From Candidatus Zhuqueibacterota bacterium (GTDB lineage: Bacteria; Zhuqueibacterota; Zhuqueibacteria; Oceanimicrobiales; Oceanimicrobiaceae), in NCBI GenBank assembly GCA_029261995.1, contig JAJDAF010000029.1, positions 1 to 64,000 of the forward strand: a stretch of DNA of 64,000 nt, read 5' to 3'. The notes under the pieces were generated by a model. It worked only from the letters and a program-made list of their open reading frames with translations, had not been told where the DNA came from and ran no database searches. Shown one piece after another: positions 28,537-37,310 of the stretch. A program made the position numbers and the translations under genes. Numbering within the stretch: the first letter of the stretch is position 1; the number at the start of each line of letters is the position of its first letter.

Positions 28537-28722
28537 ATGGTTCCGGTGAAGCAAGCAAATCAAAAACCAAAACTGTTGGATCTGTTGTACGCGGCGATCC
28601 GCACGATACAGGAGCTGCCCGGGCATGGCCATGACAAGACGACCATGGTCTACACCCACCTTTTGAACAAGAGGGGCCGTGGTGTGCGCATCCCTGCCGA
28701 TTCTCTTCAGCATGTTAGGTGA
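28537..28722 (+). pseudogene. intI: Integron integrase remnant with internal deletion
   Basis: A 61-codon open frame whose two halves both resemble the integron tyrosine recombinase but come from opposite ends of it. Residues 10-23 ([14 protein letters not shown]) look like the N-terminal core-binding start. Residues 24-57 ([20 protein letters not shown], then [14 protein letters not shown]) match the C-terminus, with the GH segment of box II, the catalytic tyrosine (Tyr39 in MVYTH) and the G-x-GV-R-x-P-x-D-x-L tail typical of IntI. Full-length IntI has about 320-340 residues, so some 260 codons are missing and the arginine and other histidine catalytic residues are gone: it should be inactive. 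The junction falls in an Ile-Arg-Thr codon run (28597-28605), which occurs in both parental regions, suggesting deletion by short-repeat recombination. Its stop overlaps a GTTAGGT core site. Confidence 0.75.
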
Positions 28723-28816
28723 GTCGCGTAGCAAGTGGCGTAAAGCACGCATTGGGATCGCTAGAGAATGCAAAAACAGATATTTACGATCTCAATAGAT
28801 GGTGCATGTTAGGTGA
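28710..28816 (+). other. attI-like region with two GTTAGGT core sites
   Basis: The 13-mer GCATGTTAGGTGA occurs at 28710-28722 and again at 28804-28816. Each contains GTTAGGT (28714-28720 and 28808-28814), which fits the integron crossover core GTTRRRY. The first overlaps the stop codon of the integrase remnant; the second lies 78 bp before the first cassette gene. I take the second as the probable attI-cassette junction and the first as an accessory or duplicated site. Confidence 0.55.
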
Positions 28817-28885
28817 CTAGCATTGGTCATCCACAAAGAGACTAGGTGACTGACATAAACAATTGTTATACCCTAAGGAACAACG

Positions 28886-30031
28886 ATGAATTTGAAGACT
28901 GCACAACTTGCGGCGATTGAACACATAAGTAGTTATGCTTCATCACGTGAAGCAGTAGCTCGTTCGACGATAAACCAGATATTGACAATGTCAGATGTTA
29001 CCAAGAAGGATTTTGATGATGCAGTTTCTGCAATCAGCAATCATGCACAGATTGGCCTGCACTTTCATCCGGACCGACTAAACCATAAGATGGACACTGT
29101 TGCGAAAGCTCTTGTATCTGATGGGATTTATAAGAGCCAGTTTGAGACCTTTCTCTCCAATGGCAAACTCTCACCGAAAAAAGGCGGACCGAGAGACATA
29201 TGGGAAAACAACCTGTTCGGGGATGCATATAACGGAACTGATGTTTCGGCTGTAGATCGCCCAAAATACGGTGCTTTAGATTTGATGCGACTTCCAGATG
29301 GTCCTTGCCCTCGCTTTGGTTCCTGTTGTTTTCTTCTAGATCCGAGTGTCCTGAGCCGCAGCACCTTTACCTATATGGATTCATATCGCAATCCCCCCGA
29401 GAAGGGAACTATAAGCACAATGCATGATATTTTTGCCGCTTTACTTACTGAATCATTCGAACGTGATTTTGCACTCGGTATAGCAGACATGCGACCACCC
29501 CGCCTCATTAATCATTTGAAATGCAGACTTCAGGAGCCGTTTGAGAATCCAGCCGACTCCCCACCTTCCAGGAATCTGGACCACTATATTGAGGCTCAAG
29601 TTCATGGTGAAATTCGATTACTTGATGATGTCGATGCCCTGATAGCAGATCCATCTTTCAGGGGAAGCGATATAGGAATTGACTTGGAGAGACTCTGTAA
29701 ATTCCATGATATTGCCATGTATTGGCATGGTGGATTCGTATTGAATGTAGAAGATGTTCCAAGTGATTTTCGTGGACCGGAAATGCCTGCTTTGGCTCGA
29801 CGAGTTGCAGAGAATGGTTTACTTGACGTAAGAATGATTGGGTGTGCAGCAGCAGATTTGAAACGCACCCCAACTAATTGGGAGAAAGTTGGTTCACCAG
29901 AACACGTCCTGCAAGCTCTGAAACTGTTGTGGCATGTGCTGGTCAAATTCGGGAAATCAAATGACAATAAGGGGTATAACAATGCCATGCACTCGGACGT
30001 GGATTCCGCTGCGCTCCATCCACGCCGGTGA
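28886..30031 (+). CDS. DUF3626 family protein (integron cassette gene 1)
   Basis: 381 residues with an AAGGA ribosome binding site 7 bp upstream. It matches DUF3626, a family with no known function: LHFHPDR at residues 58-64, the following TVAKALVSDGIYKSQFET, RPKYGALDL near residue 125, PRFGSCCFLLD near residue 142, and FTYMDSY near residue 161. There is no signal peptide or membrane helix. The paired His-x-His-Pro-Asp-Arg and the Phe-Gly-Ser-Cys-Cys stretch are candidates for an active site, but this is only speculation. The last 20 or so codons run into the attC site and the stop codon lies in its right arm, as commonly seen in integron cassettes. AT-richer than the chromosomal neighbours. 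Confidence 0.8.
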   Translation: MNLKTAQLAAIEHISSYASSREAVARSTINQILTMSDVTKKDFDDAVSAISNHAQIGLHFHPDRLNHKMDTVAKALVSDGIYKSQFETFLSNGKLSPKKGGPRDIWENNLFGDAYNGTDVSAVDRPKYGALDLMRLPDGPCPRFGSCCFLLDPSVLSRSTFTYMDSYRNPPEKGTISTMHDIFAALLTESFERDFALGIADMRPPRLINHLKCRLQEPFENPADSPPSRNLDHYIEAQVHGEIRLLDDVDALIADPSFRGSDIGIDLERLCKFHDIAMYWHGGFVLNVEDVPSDFRGPEMPALARRVAENGLLDVRMIGCAAADLKRTPTNWEKVGSPEHVLQALKLLWHVLVKFGKSNDNKGYNNAMHSDVDSAALHPRR

Positions 30032-30046
30032 TGGCAGACGTTAGAG
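29974..30046 (+). other. attC recombination site of cassette 1
   Basis: Bounded by GTATAAC (29974-29980) and GTTAGAG (30040-30046). The arms 29983-30004 and 30018-30036 pair over 19 bp, with three unpaired bases on the left arm (G29989, T29993, A29997), which are the extrahelical bases expected of an attC hairpin. A 13-base terminal loop completes it. The outer core boxes are slightly off consensus, but the structure is strong. Confidence 0.85.
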
Positions 30047-30095
30047 CCGACTTCATTTTGTCAGCGATACCGAAAGAACTATAGGAGTTCAACCT

Positions 30096-31253
30096 ATGGT
30101 ACGAAACACGCACCATCTAAACAGATTCTCTTTGCTCGTCCTTCTTCTATTCATAATCACGACAGGTTGTAACCCACTTGCAGAGACCAAGTCAGAGAGA
30201 TTTGATGAATTATTAAAACACTGCTTTGAGAATGGCCAATTTAATGGGGCTGTTCTAGTGGCCGAAAACGGAAAAGTCATTTATCATCGAGTATTCGGCA
30301 TTTCTAATTTTGATCCCACTGTGCAGTTGAAGATGGATTCCCAATTCAGACTCGGCTCAGTGACGAAACAGTTTACGGCGATGGCAATTATGATGCTTAA
30401 AGAACGTGGTAAACTGGAATATGGCGATGACATACGAAAATATCTTCCTGAACTACCTTATGAGAAAATTACAATCCGTCATCTTCTTACACATACATCA
30501 GGACTGCCAAATTATGGGACTTTGTTTCGCCGACATTGGGAGTTCCCAAAAGATAATCCCTCAGAAAACAAAATTGCTGCTAATGAAGATGTCATTGCGA
30601 TGCTAACCGAACATCACCCAGAGGTAATGTTCGAACCTGGTGCGATATTCAGGTACAGCAACACAGGCTACGTACTCCTGGCCGCCATCGTGTCCCGTGC
30701 TGCGGATAAAGCTTTTCACCGCTTCTTGAAAGAAAGCATCTTTACACCCTTAGGGATGACACGCTCGCTTGTTTATAGTGCCATTAGGGATGACCAAATG
30801 GATGACCGTGTTTACGGATTTCGTTTTGACGGTTCTGATTTTCTGCCGAACGATTTTCACTATTTGAATGGCACCGCAGGTGACGGCGGCGTCTATTCAA
30901 CGACGCATGATCTGTTCAAATGGGATCGTGCCCTTTATACCGATAAACTTGTTTCAAACTCGACACTGGTCGAAGCCTTTAAACCAGCTGTCCCAACTTA
31001 CCAGGGAACTACTCACTACGGCTTTGGATGGTTTATCGATTCGACCCCTTCTGGCAAAAAACGTCTACAACATAGTGGAGGTTGGCTAGGATTTAGGACA
31101 TTGATTTCAAGAGAAATCGAGGAGGATAACACAGTCATAGTTTTAACTAATCATACAAGCCCATATATCGGAGCAATCATGCAATCAATCAATCAAATTC
31201 TGCATGACAAACCATTTACATTTCCTAAAATCTCTATTGCCCAGTCAAAGTAG
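30096..31253 (+). CDS. Serine beta-lactamase-like hydrolase lipoprotein (cassette gene 2)
   Basis: 385 residues with a TATAGGAG ribosome binding site 8 bp upstream. The N-terminus (FSLLVLLLFIITTGC) is a lipoprotein signal with an atypical lipobox, so the protein is probably anchored outside the cytoplasm. It carries the three motifs of the class C beta-lactamase / low-molecular-weight PBP fold: SVTK (the nucleophile Ser-x-x-Lys) within LGSVTKQFTAM, the YSN triad in RYSNTGY, and HSGG in place of KTG. The HSG variant is common in esterases and peptidases of the group, so an antibiotic-hydrolysing role should not be assumed. It is the second cassette gene and ends 28 bp before its attC. Confidence 0.85.
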   Translation: MVRNTHHLNRFSLLVLLLFIITTGCNPLAETKSERFDELLKHCFENGQFNGAVLVAENGKVIYHRVFGISNFDPTVQLKMDSQFRLGSVTKQFTAMAIMMLKERGKLEYGDDIRKYLPELPYEKITIRHLLTHTSGLPNYGTLFRRHWEFPKDNPSENKIAANEDVIAMLTEHHPEVMFEPGAIFRYSNTGYVLLAAIVSRAADKAFHRFLKESIFTPLGMTRSLVYSAIRDDQMDDRVYGFRFDGSDFLPNDFHYLNGTAGDGGVYSTTHDLFKWDRALYTDKLVSNSTLVEAFKPAVPTYQGTTHYGFGWFIDSTPSGKKRLQHSGGWLGFRTLISREIEEDNTVIVLTNHTSPYIGAIMQSINQILHDKPFTFPKISIAQSK

Positions 31254-31281
31254 GGTGAGTTCGTAACCCACCACAAATAAT

Positions 31282-31338
31282 GCCTAACTGTTTAAATCAG
31301 CCGGACCAAAAAGCGGTCGGCTGATTTACTTGTTAAGA
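31282..31338 (+). other. attC recombination site of cassette 2
   Basis: Starts with GCCTAAC (31282-31288) and ends with GTTAAGA (31332-31338). The arms AAATCAGCCGGACC (31294-31307) and GGTCGGCTGATTT (31315-31327) pair over 13 bp with a single unpaired G. The 7-base loop is AAAAAGC. It matches the short attC form; only the last base of the right core box departs from GTTRRRY. Confidence 0.8.
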
Positions 31339-31364
31339 GCCGTGGCAAAATGCAGAGTTAAGAG

Positions 31365-33701
31365 ATGCGCACGAAAAAAACACAAATCCTGACAGCGGCA
31401 ACGGCCTTTACCCTGCTTGTTATCGCGCTGAACGTGCTGTTCCCTCTGCCGCTGGACAAGCTGAGTCAACGCAGCTCGACAGTCGTAACGGACCGCGACG
31501 GCAACCTGCTGCGGGCATTTTTGGCGCCGGATGAAATGTGGCGCCTGCGAACGCCGCTCGCCGAAATTTCTCCTGACCTCCGCAAAGCCGTGCTCGAATT
31601 CGAGGATCGTTTCTTTTACTGGCACCCGGGCATCAATCCGGTCTCCGTGCTGCGTGCGGCTTTGTCAAATCTCAGGGCTGGAAAGGTTGTGCGCGGCGGC
31701 AGCACCATCACCCTGCAGATTGCGCGCATGATGGAGCCCAAAGAACGCACGTTTCGCAACAAAATCATCGAGGCGCTGCGGGCCCTGCAACTCGAGTGGC
31801 GCTTCTCCAAAGATGAGATTCTTGAGCTGTACTTGAACATGGCGCCCTACGGCGGCAACATTGTCGGCATCGGTGCGGCGGCGCGATTCTACTTTGGCAA
31901 ACCTCCACGGCAGCTCAGCCCTGGCCAGGCGGCGTTGCTTGCTGCCCTCCCGAATTCGCCCAACCGTTTCCGGCCGGATCTCAATCCGCAAGAAGCCAGA
32001 AACGCACGCCGGCGCGTGCTAGACATCCTGCAGGCGCGCGGCGCCATCTCGCCCACGGAACATCTGGAGGCAGGTTCCGAGGCCATCCCCTTCAAACGAT
32101 TTCAGTTGCCGTTCGTTGCACCTCACCTGGCGGTGCAGCTCATGGCTGAACATACGGGGCAAGAACGAATTGTCTCAACCATCGACCTTGGTCGTCAGCA
32201 GCTTGCCCGGGACATGTTGGCCAATCATCTCCGGCCATTGCAACGGTTGGGAATTCACAACGGCGCCGTCGTGATTCTTGACAACAAAAAGCGTGAATTG
32301 CTAGCCATGGTCGGCTCCGGTGACTTCCATGACGACCAGCATCAGGGGCAGGTCAACGGCGCCACGGCCGCACGCTCGCCAGGTTCAGCGCTGAAGCCTT
32401 TCATCTACGGGCTTGGGCTCGAGCATGGCCTGATTTCACCGCAAACCCTGATTCCTGACCTGCCGGTGGACTACGCCGGCTATCAGCCGTCCAACTTCGA
32501 TGGCATGTTTCATGGCACGGTTTCGGCAGAGCAAGCTCTGGTCCGTTCTCTCAACGTGCCGGCGGTCAATCTCTATCGCCAGCTTGGAGAAAACGGCATC
32601 TTCAACTTTCTGAAGCAGGCAGGCACCAAATCCATCTCTCAGCCCAAAGAGCATTACGGCCTCTCCCTGATATTGGGAGGATGTGAAATCACACTGCTTG
32701 AACTCACCAATCTCTACGCATCGCTGGCATGTGGTGGGCAGTTTGAAGAAGTGAAAATGACAGAGCACAATTTTGTTGAGCCGGCAAGGCGCATACTCGA
32801 CGAAGGCAGCACCTTTATCCTGACTGAGATTCTAAGCAAAGTACGACGGCCCGAATTGCCGGCCGTCTGGGATGCTTCCGTCAACCTGCCGAAAGTCGCC
32901 TGGAAGACCGGGACGTCTTACGGCAACCGCGACGCCTGGAGTGTGGGCTACACTCCCGACTTCACGGTTGGCGTCTGGATCGGCAATTTCAATGCCAAGG
33001 GGGTACCGGCCCTGGTGGGCGCGGAGGTGGCGGCGCCGTTGCTTTTTGCAATCATCGACGCCCTCGCTGGCAAAGCCCGCAGTCGCTGGTTCCAGATGCC
33101 GGAGAAAGTTGAAGAGCGCCGGGTCTGCACGGTCAGTGGAATGACGCCGGGCCCGTTCTGCACCACAAGCACGCAAGAGCTGCACCTGCCAGGCATCTCT
33201 CCCACCCGACCCTGTTCCGTGCATCGTCAAATCCTGGTTGACCGGCAAAGCGGCAAACGACTGTGTTCATCGTGCCGGCTCGGGCGTACCTGGAGGACCC
33301 GAATTGTCGAGGACTGGCCGCCGGAAATCTCGGCCTGGTTTAGCCGGCACGGACGGCCGCTAGACTTCATTCCATCGCACTTTGAAGACTGCTCGCGCAT
33401 TGCGGCCGGTGACGGACCGATCATCAACTCACCGCAGGATGGCGCCGTTTACAGAATTCGTGCTGGAGTGGACCCGCGCTATCAACAAATTCTGCTCGAC
33501 GCCGCTGTGTCAAACCTGACTGGCACTATCTACTGGTTTGTCGATGGCCGGCTCATCTACTCCGGGCCACCCGACGGCCGAGTCTTCCTGACCCCGGAAC
33601 CCGGAACTCACAACCTTATTTGCATGGACGATGAAGGTCGCTCCAGCAACCAGAAAATCGTGGTCAGAAGCGACAAAAAACTTACCGATTTGTGGAACTG
33701 A
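31365..33701 (+). CDS. pbpC: Penicillin-binding protein 1C
   Basis: 778 residues. An N-terminal membrane anchor (about residues 9-28) is followed by a GT51 glycosyltransferase: EDRFFYWHPG (Glu80), then GGSTITLQ, and RNKIIEALRALQLE. The transpeptidase has SALK (Ser341) in SPGSALKPF, SLN in RSLNVPAVN and KTG in WKTGTSYGNRDAW. A BiPBP_C domain (about residues 690-775) closes it, as in PBP1C of YfhM-linked pairs. It polymerises glycan strands; transpeptidase activity is uncertain for this class. It starts only 26 bp after attC2, and its ribosome binding region is a copy of the GTTAAGAG seen at that attC's end, so the integron lies directly against its 5' end. Confidence 0.95.
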   Translation: MRTKKTQILTAATAFTLLVIALNVLFPLPLDKLSQRSSTVVTDRDGNLLRAFLAPDEMWRLRTPLAEISPDLRKAVLEFEDRFFYWHPGINPVSVLRAALSNLRAGKVVRGGSTITLQIARMMEPKERTFRNKIIEALRALQLEWRFSKDEILELYLNMAPYGGNIVGIGAAARFYFGKPPRQLSPGQAALLAALPNSPNRFRPDLNPQEARNARRRVLDILQARGAISPTEHLEAGSEAIPFKRFQLPFVAPHLAVQLMAEHTGQERIVSTIDLGRQQLARDMLANHLRPLQRLGIHNGAVVILDNKKRELLAMVGSGDFHDDQHQGQVNGATAARSPGSALKPFIYGLGLEHGLISPQTLIPDLPVDYAGYQPSNFDGMFHGTVSAEQALVRSLNVPAVNLYRQLGENGIFNFLKQAGTKSISQPKEHYGLSLILGGCEITLLELTNLYASLACGGQFEEVKMTEHNFVEPARRILDEGSTFILTEILSKVRRPELPAVWDASVNLPKVAWKTGTSYGNRDAWSVGYTPDFTVGVWIGNFNAKGVPALVGAEVAAPLLFAIIDALAGKARSRWFQMPEKVEERRVCTVSGMTPGPFCTTSTQELHLPGISPTRPCSVHRQILVDRQSGKRLCSSCRLGRTWRTRIVEDWPPEISAWFSRHGRPLDFIPSHFEDCSRIAAGDGPIINSPQDGAVYRIRAGVDPRYQQILLDAAVSNLTGTIYWFVDGRLIYSGPPDGRVFLTPEPGTHNLICMDDEGRSSNQKIVVRSDKKLTDLWN

Positions 33702-33835
33702 TTAGCGACATCAGCGTTCTCTATTGATGTGATTCTTACCATCGGCGCATCGCCGAGTTGCTCTCACGCAAGACACTCAGAAGTTAGCTTTACATTATAA
33801 TTCATATTATTGTTCAATATGCAAGAGGGTAGGAT

Positions 33836-34594
33836 ATGTCAAAGAATAGTAAAGTCATGATCGAGGCGAAGGGCTTGAGCAAGTTCTACGGGCCATTTGT
33901 TGCGATAAAGGACATTACGTTCTCCATTCCGGAGGGGCAAATCGTCGCCTTCCTTGGACCAAACGGTGCAGGGAAATCGACAACGATGAAAATCCTGACC
34001 GGGTACCTGGCGCCGAGCGAAGGGTCAGCCGCGATTGGCGGCCTTGACATTCGGACTCACAGGTTGGAGGCTTCAAAAAGACTGGGCTATTTGCCAGAAA
34101 ACGGACCGCTCTATCAAAACATGACGCCATTGGAGTTGCTGTCCTTTTTCGGAGAGGCGCGCGGAATGGATGAGGCTCTGCTCAAGAAGCGCATCGACAC
34201 AGTCATCGAGCAATGCTCCATCGAGCTGGTTCTGGACAAACCCATCGATAAGCTCTCACGCGGATACAAGCAGCGTGTCGGATTGGGGCAGGCCCTGCTA
34301 CACGATCCCGATGTCCTGATCATGGACGAGCCAACCGCCGGTCTCGATCCGAACCAAATTCGCGAGTTCCGCGACAACATCAAGAAACTTGGCAAATCAA
34401 AAACAATCCTGATTTCGACCCACATCTTGCAGGAGGTCGATGCCATTGCCGACCACGTGCTTTTTGTCAACGGCGGCAAGATGGTGTTCGAAGGCACGGT
34501 AGCTGACCTGAAAGAAAAGGGATCGTTGGATGAACCGTTCTACCGGCTGACGAATCGCGGCAAGATTGTAGCGGAAAAGGAGGTGGCAGCATGA
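33836..34594 (+). CDS. gldA: ABC transporter ATP-binding protein, GldA-like
   Basis: 252 residues with all ABC ATPase motifs: GPNGAGKST (41-49), [16 protein letters not shown] signature, LIMDEP Walker B, and the H-loop in STHILQEVD. It hydrolyses ATP to drive the linked membrane protein. The closest named relatives are GldA proteins of FCB bacteria and NatA-type ABC-2 ATPases. A GGGTAGGAT site precedes the ATG. Its last four bases overlap the next gene (ATGA), so the two are translationally coupled. The name rests on synteny with the GldF/GldG fusion rather than on unique residues. Confidence 0.85.
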   Translation: MSKNSKVMIEAKGLSKFYGPFVAIKDITFSIPEGQIVAFLGPNGAGKSTTMKILTGYLAPSEGSAAIGGLDIRTHRLEASKRLGYLPENGPLYQNMTPLELLSFFGEARGMDEALLKKRIDTVIEQCSIELVLDKPIDKLSRGYKQRVGLGQALLHDPDVLIMDEPTAGLDPNQIREFRDNIKKLGKSKTILISTHILQEVDAIADHVLFVNGGKMVFEGTVADLKEKGSLDEPFYRLTNRGKIVAEKEVAA

Positions 34595-37284
34595 ATTTCA
34601 AGTTAGGGAATTTCGAATTCAACATAAACTGGACCGTGGTGCAGGCCATTGTCAAACGCGATTTGCGAATCTATTTCTCAAACCCGACCGGCTACGTCTT
34701 TATCACAGTTTTCATTTTTCTAAGCGCGGCAGCGGCTTTCTGGCAGGAACGTTTCTTTATGAACAACCTGGCCAACCTCGACCAACTCAATCAGATGCTG
34801 CCGCTCTTGCTTCTGTTCTTCATTCCGGCGCTTACCATGGGTGTTTGGGCCGATGAAAGCAAGCAAGGCACTGACGAGTTGTTACTCACCTTGCCGGCAT
34901 CAGATTTGGAAATCGTGCTCGGAAAATACGCCGCCACGCTTGGTATTTACACGGCATCGTTGGTTCTTTCGCTTAGCCATGTTCTCGTGCTCATGTGGCT
35001 CGGCAGCCCGGATTTGGGTCTGATGGTCGGCAATTATGTCGGTTACTGGTTTGTGGGCGCAGCGTTGATCGCCGTCGGTATGCTGGCTTCCTTGCTGACC
35101 ACAAACGTCACTATCGCGTTTATTTTGGGGGCGGTTTTCAGCAGCCTTCTTGTCTTCATCAATCTGTTCGCCTCAGTTGTCAGCCGAGGCTTCGAGGACC
35201 TGGCCTCGCCACTGGGGCTGTTCGTGCACTTTGGTGATTTCGCCCGCGGCATTGTGAGCTTCTCCGGAGTACTCTACTTTGTGTCGGTCGCGGGACTCAT
35301 GCTCTATCTCAACGTGCTCCTGATTGGCCGTCGGCACTGGCCGCTCGAAGCTGATGGCTTCAAGATGTGGCTGCACCAACTCGTGCGTGCGCTGGCCGTG
35401 GTCATCGCGGTCATCAGTCTGAACGTCATCCTTGACCGCGCTAGTATCCGCCTAGACGTCACGGCCGAGCAACTGCACTCGCTCTCGGACGAGACTGAGG
35501 CGTTGCTCGACGAATTGACTGACGACCGTCCCGTGTTCATCGAGGCTTTTGTCAGCAAAGATGTGCCACAGCAGTACGTTCAAACCCGGTCAAACCTGCT
35601 AGGATTTATCGAAGAAATGGACGCTGTTGGTGGCGCCAAGGTTCAGGTCGCTATCCATGACACGGAGCCGTTTACCTCTGAGGCAAGAGACGCCCGGGAA
35701 AAATTCGGCATCACGCCGCAAGAGATTCCGGATGTTGGCAGCGCGCGCGCTTCGACGATTCCCACCTTCCTCGGGGTGGCTTTCAAGTGCGGCGCGGAAG
35801 AACAGGTCATGAGATTTGTCGATCGTGGACTGCCTGTCGAATACGAACTGGCTCGAAGCATCCGCGTCGTCGCCAAGACCGAACGCAAGAAAATTGGCGT
35901 GCTTACCACGGATGCCAAACTGTTTGGCGGTTTCGACTTCCAGACTATGCGCAGCAGTCCGGCCTGGCCCGTGGTCGATGAATTGAAAAAACAGTATGAA
36001 GTGGTTCAGGTCTCCGCGACAAGTCCGATCGAAGAAAAGCTCGACGGGCTCCTTGTGGCGCTACCGTCGGCGCTGCCACAGGAGGAGATGGATAACCTGC
36101 GAGGCTACGTGTTGAAGGGTAATCCCACACTCCTTTTGGTTGACCCACTGCCGATAACGAATCTCGGACTGGCGCCATCCGAAAAAAGTGGCGCCAACAC
36201 CAATCCGTTTATGCGCAACCAGGGCCCGCCTCCCAAGGACAAGGGAAACATCCAGGGGCTCTTAACCGATTTCGGTGTCAGTTGGAATATGGCGCAAGTC
36301 GTTTGGGACACGTACAATCCGCATCCGGAATTTGCACAGTTGCAGCCTGAGATCGTCTTTGTGGGCGAGGGCAACCGCAACCCGGAAACCTTCAACTCGG
36401 AAAGCCGCTCGAGCGCGGACCTGCAGGAACTTGTCTTCCTGTTCCCCGGTTACCTGCAGAAACCTGCAACTTCCAGCTTCACTTTCACACCGCTCATCAA
36501 GTCGGGTGAGCAGTCTGGATCGTTCAATTATTCGCAGTTGGTGCAACGCAGTTTTTTTGGCACTCAGCTCGTGAGCCCGCGCTTCGGACGCCGTCCGAAC
36601 AGTCTGGACTACACTCTGGCGGCACAGGTTCAGGGCACGACAACGCCGGAAGATTCTACCAAGGCTCCGGATTACGTCAATCTGATTGTGATCTCCGATC
36701 TCGACTTCATCTCACAGGATTTCTTTGAGATCCGCAAACGAGCTGTCGGCAATTTGAATTTCGATAACGTCTCGTTTTTCCTCAATTGCATGGACGTCCT
36801 GGTTGGCGACGAATCCTTTATTGCACTGAGAAACAAGCGGGTGAGACACCGGACGCTCGAGACCGTAGAGAACCAGACGCGCGAGTTCATCGAACAGCGC
36901 AACGGAGACGAGCAGGCGGCGGAAGCCGAAGCCTCAAGAGCTCTGGCTGAAGCGCAGCAGCGTTTGAATGAACGCGTGGACGAAGTCCGGCAAAGAGCAG
37001 ACCTCGACCAGCGCACCAAGGATATCATGGCCGGCAATCTGCAGGAGGTGGAGCAGCGCAAATTCAATGCCCTGAAGGCCAATATTGAGGCTGAAAAAGA
37101 AGCCCAGATCAGCTCAAGCAAAGAAACCATGGAAGCGCGAATCCGCAGCATCCAGGGTAACATCAAGACATTCGCAGTCCTCTTCCCGCCGATACCGGTT
37201 TTCGCACTCGGCGTGTGGATTTTCATCCAACGCCAGAAGCGCGAAAAAGAGGGAGCGCAAGCCGCGCACAGGCTACGCAGCTAG
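34591..37284 (+). CDS. ABC-2 permease fused to GldG-like auxiliary domain
   Basis: 897 residues. The first 260 or so form an ABC-2 permease with six hydrophobic stretches, resembling Gld[20 protein letters not shown], then [21 protein letters not shown] further helix near residue 270 leads to the soluble GldG-like region: [21 protein letters not shown], with a Rossmann-like body to about residue 690. A coiled coil of acidic and Ala/Gln-rich residues (about 770-860) precedes a final transmembrane helix ([14 protein letters not shown]) and a basic tail. In Flavobacterium, gldF and gldG are separate genes; here they are fused. It most probably exports something or supports a surface machine; gliding itself is not implied. 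Confidence 0.85.
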   Translation: MNFKLGNFEFNINWTVVQAIVKRDLRIYFSNPTGYVFITVFIFLSAAAAFWQERFFMNNLANLDQLNQMLPLLLLFFIPALTMGVWADESKQGTDELLLTLPASDLEIVLGKYAATLGIYTASLVLSLSHVLVLMWLGSPDLGLMVGNYVGYWFVGAALIAVGMLASLLTTNVTIAFILGAVFSSLLVFINLFASVVSRGFEDLASPLGLFVHFGDFARGIVSFSGVLYFVSVAGLMLYLNVLLIGRRHWPLEADGFKMWLHQLVRALAVVIAVISLNVILDRASIRLDVTAEQLHSLSDETEALLDELTDDRPVFIEAFVSKDVPQQYVQTRSNLLGFIEEMDAVGGAKVQVAIHDTEPFTSEARDAREKFGITPQEIPDVGSARASTIPTFLGVAFKCGAEEQVMRFVDRGLPVEYELARSIRVVAKTERKKIGVLTTDAKLFGGFDFQTMRSSPAWPVVDELKKQYEVVQVSATSPIEEKLDGLLVALPSALPQEEMDNLRGYVLKGNPTLLLVDPLPITNLGLAPSEKSGANTNPFMRNQGPPPKDKGNIQGLLTDFGVSWNMAQVVWDTYNPHPEFAQLQPEIVFVGEGNRNPETFNSESRSSADLQELVFLFPGYLQKPATSSFTFTPLIKSGEQSGSFNYSQLVQRSFFGTQLVSPRFGRRPNSLDYTLAAQVQGTTTPEDSTKAPDYVNLIVISDLDFISQDFFEIRKRAVGNLNFDNVSFFLNCMDVLVGDESFIALRNKRVRHRTLETVENQTREFIEQRNGDEQAAEAEASRALAEAQQRLNERVDEVRQRADLDQRTKDIMAGNLQEVEQRKFNALKANIEAEKEAQISSSKETMEARIRSIQGNIKTFAVLFPPIPVFALGVWIFIQRQKREKEGAQAAHRLRS

Positions 37285-37310
37285 GGACACGAACCAGGAG
37301 ATATTTGAAT

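Noticed and set aside
30058-30085. Promoter TTGTCA / TATAGG ahead of the cassette 2 gene
   Set aside because: The -10 hexamer overlaps the ribosome binding site, leaving no room for a leader.
30096-31253. Antibiotic-resistance beta-lactamase
   Set aside because: The HSGG motif and lipoprotein signal fit esterase or peptidase relatives as well or better, so resistance is not claimed.
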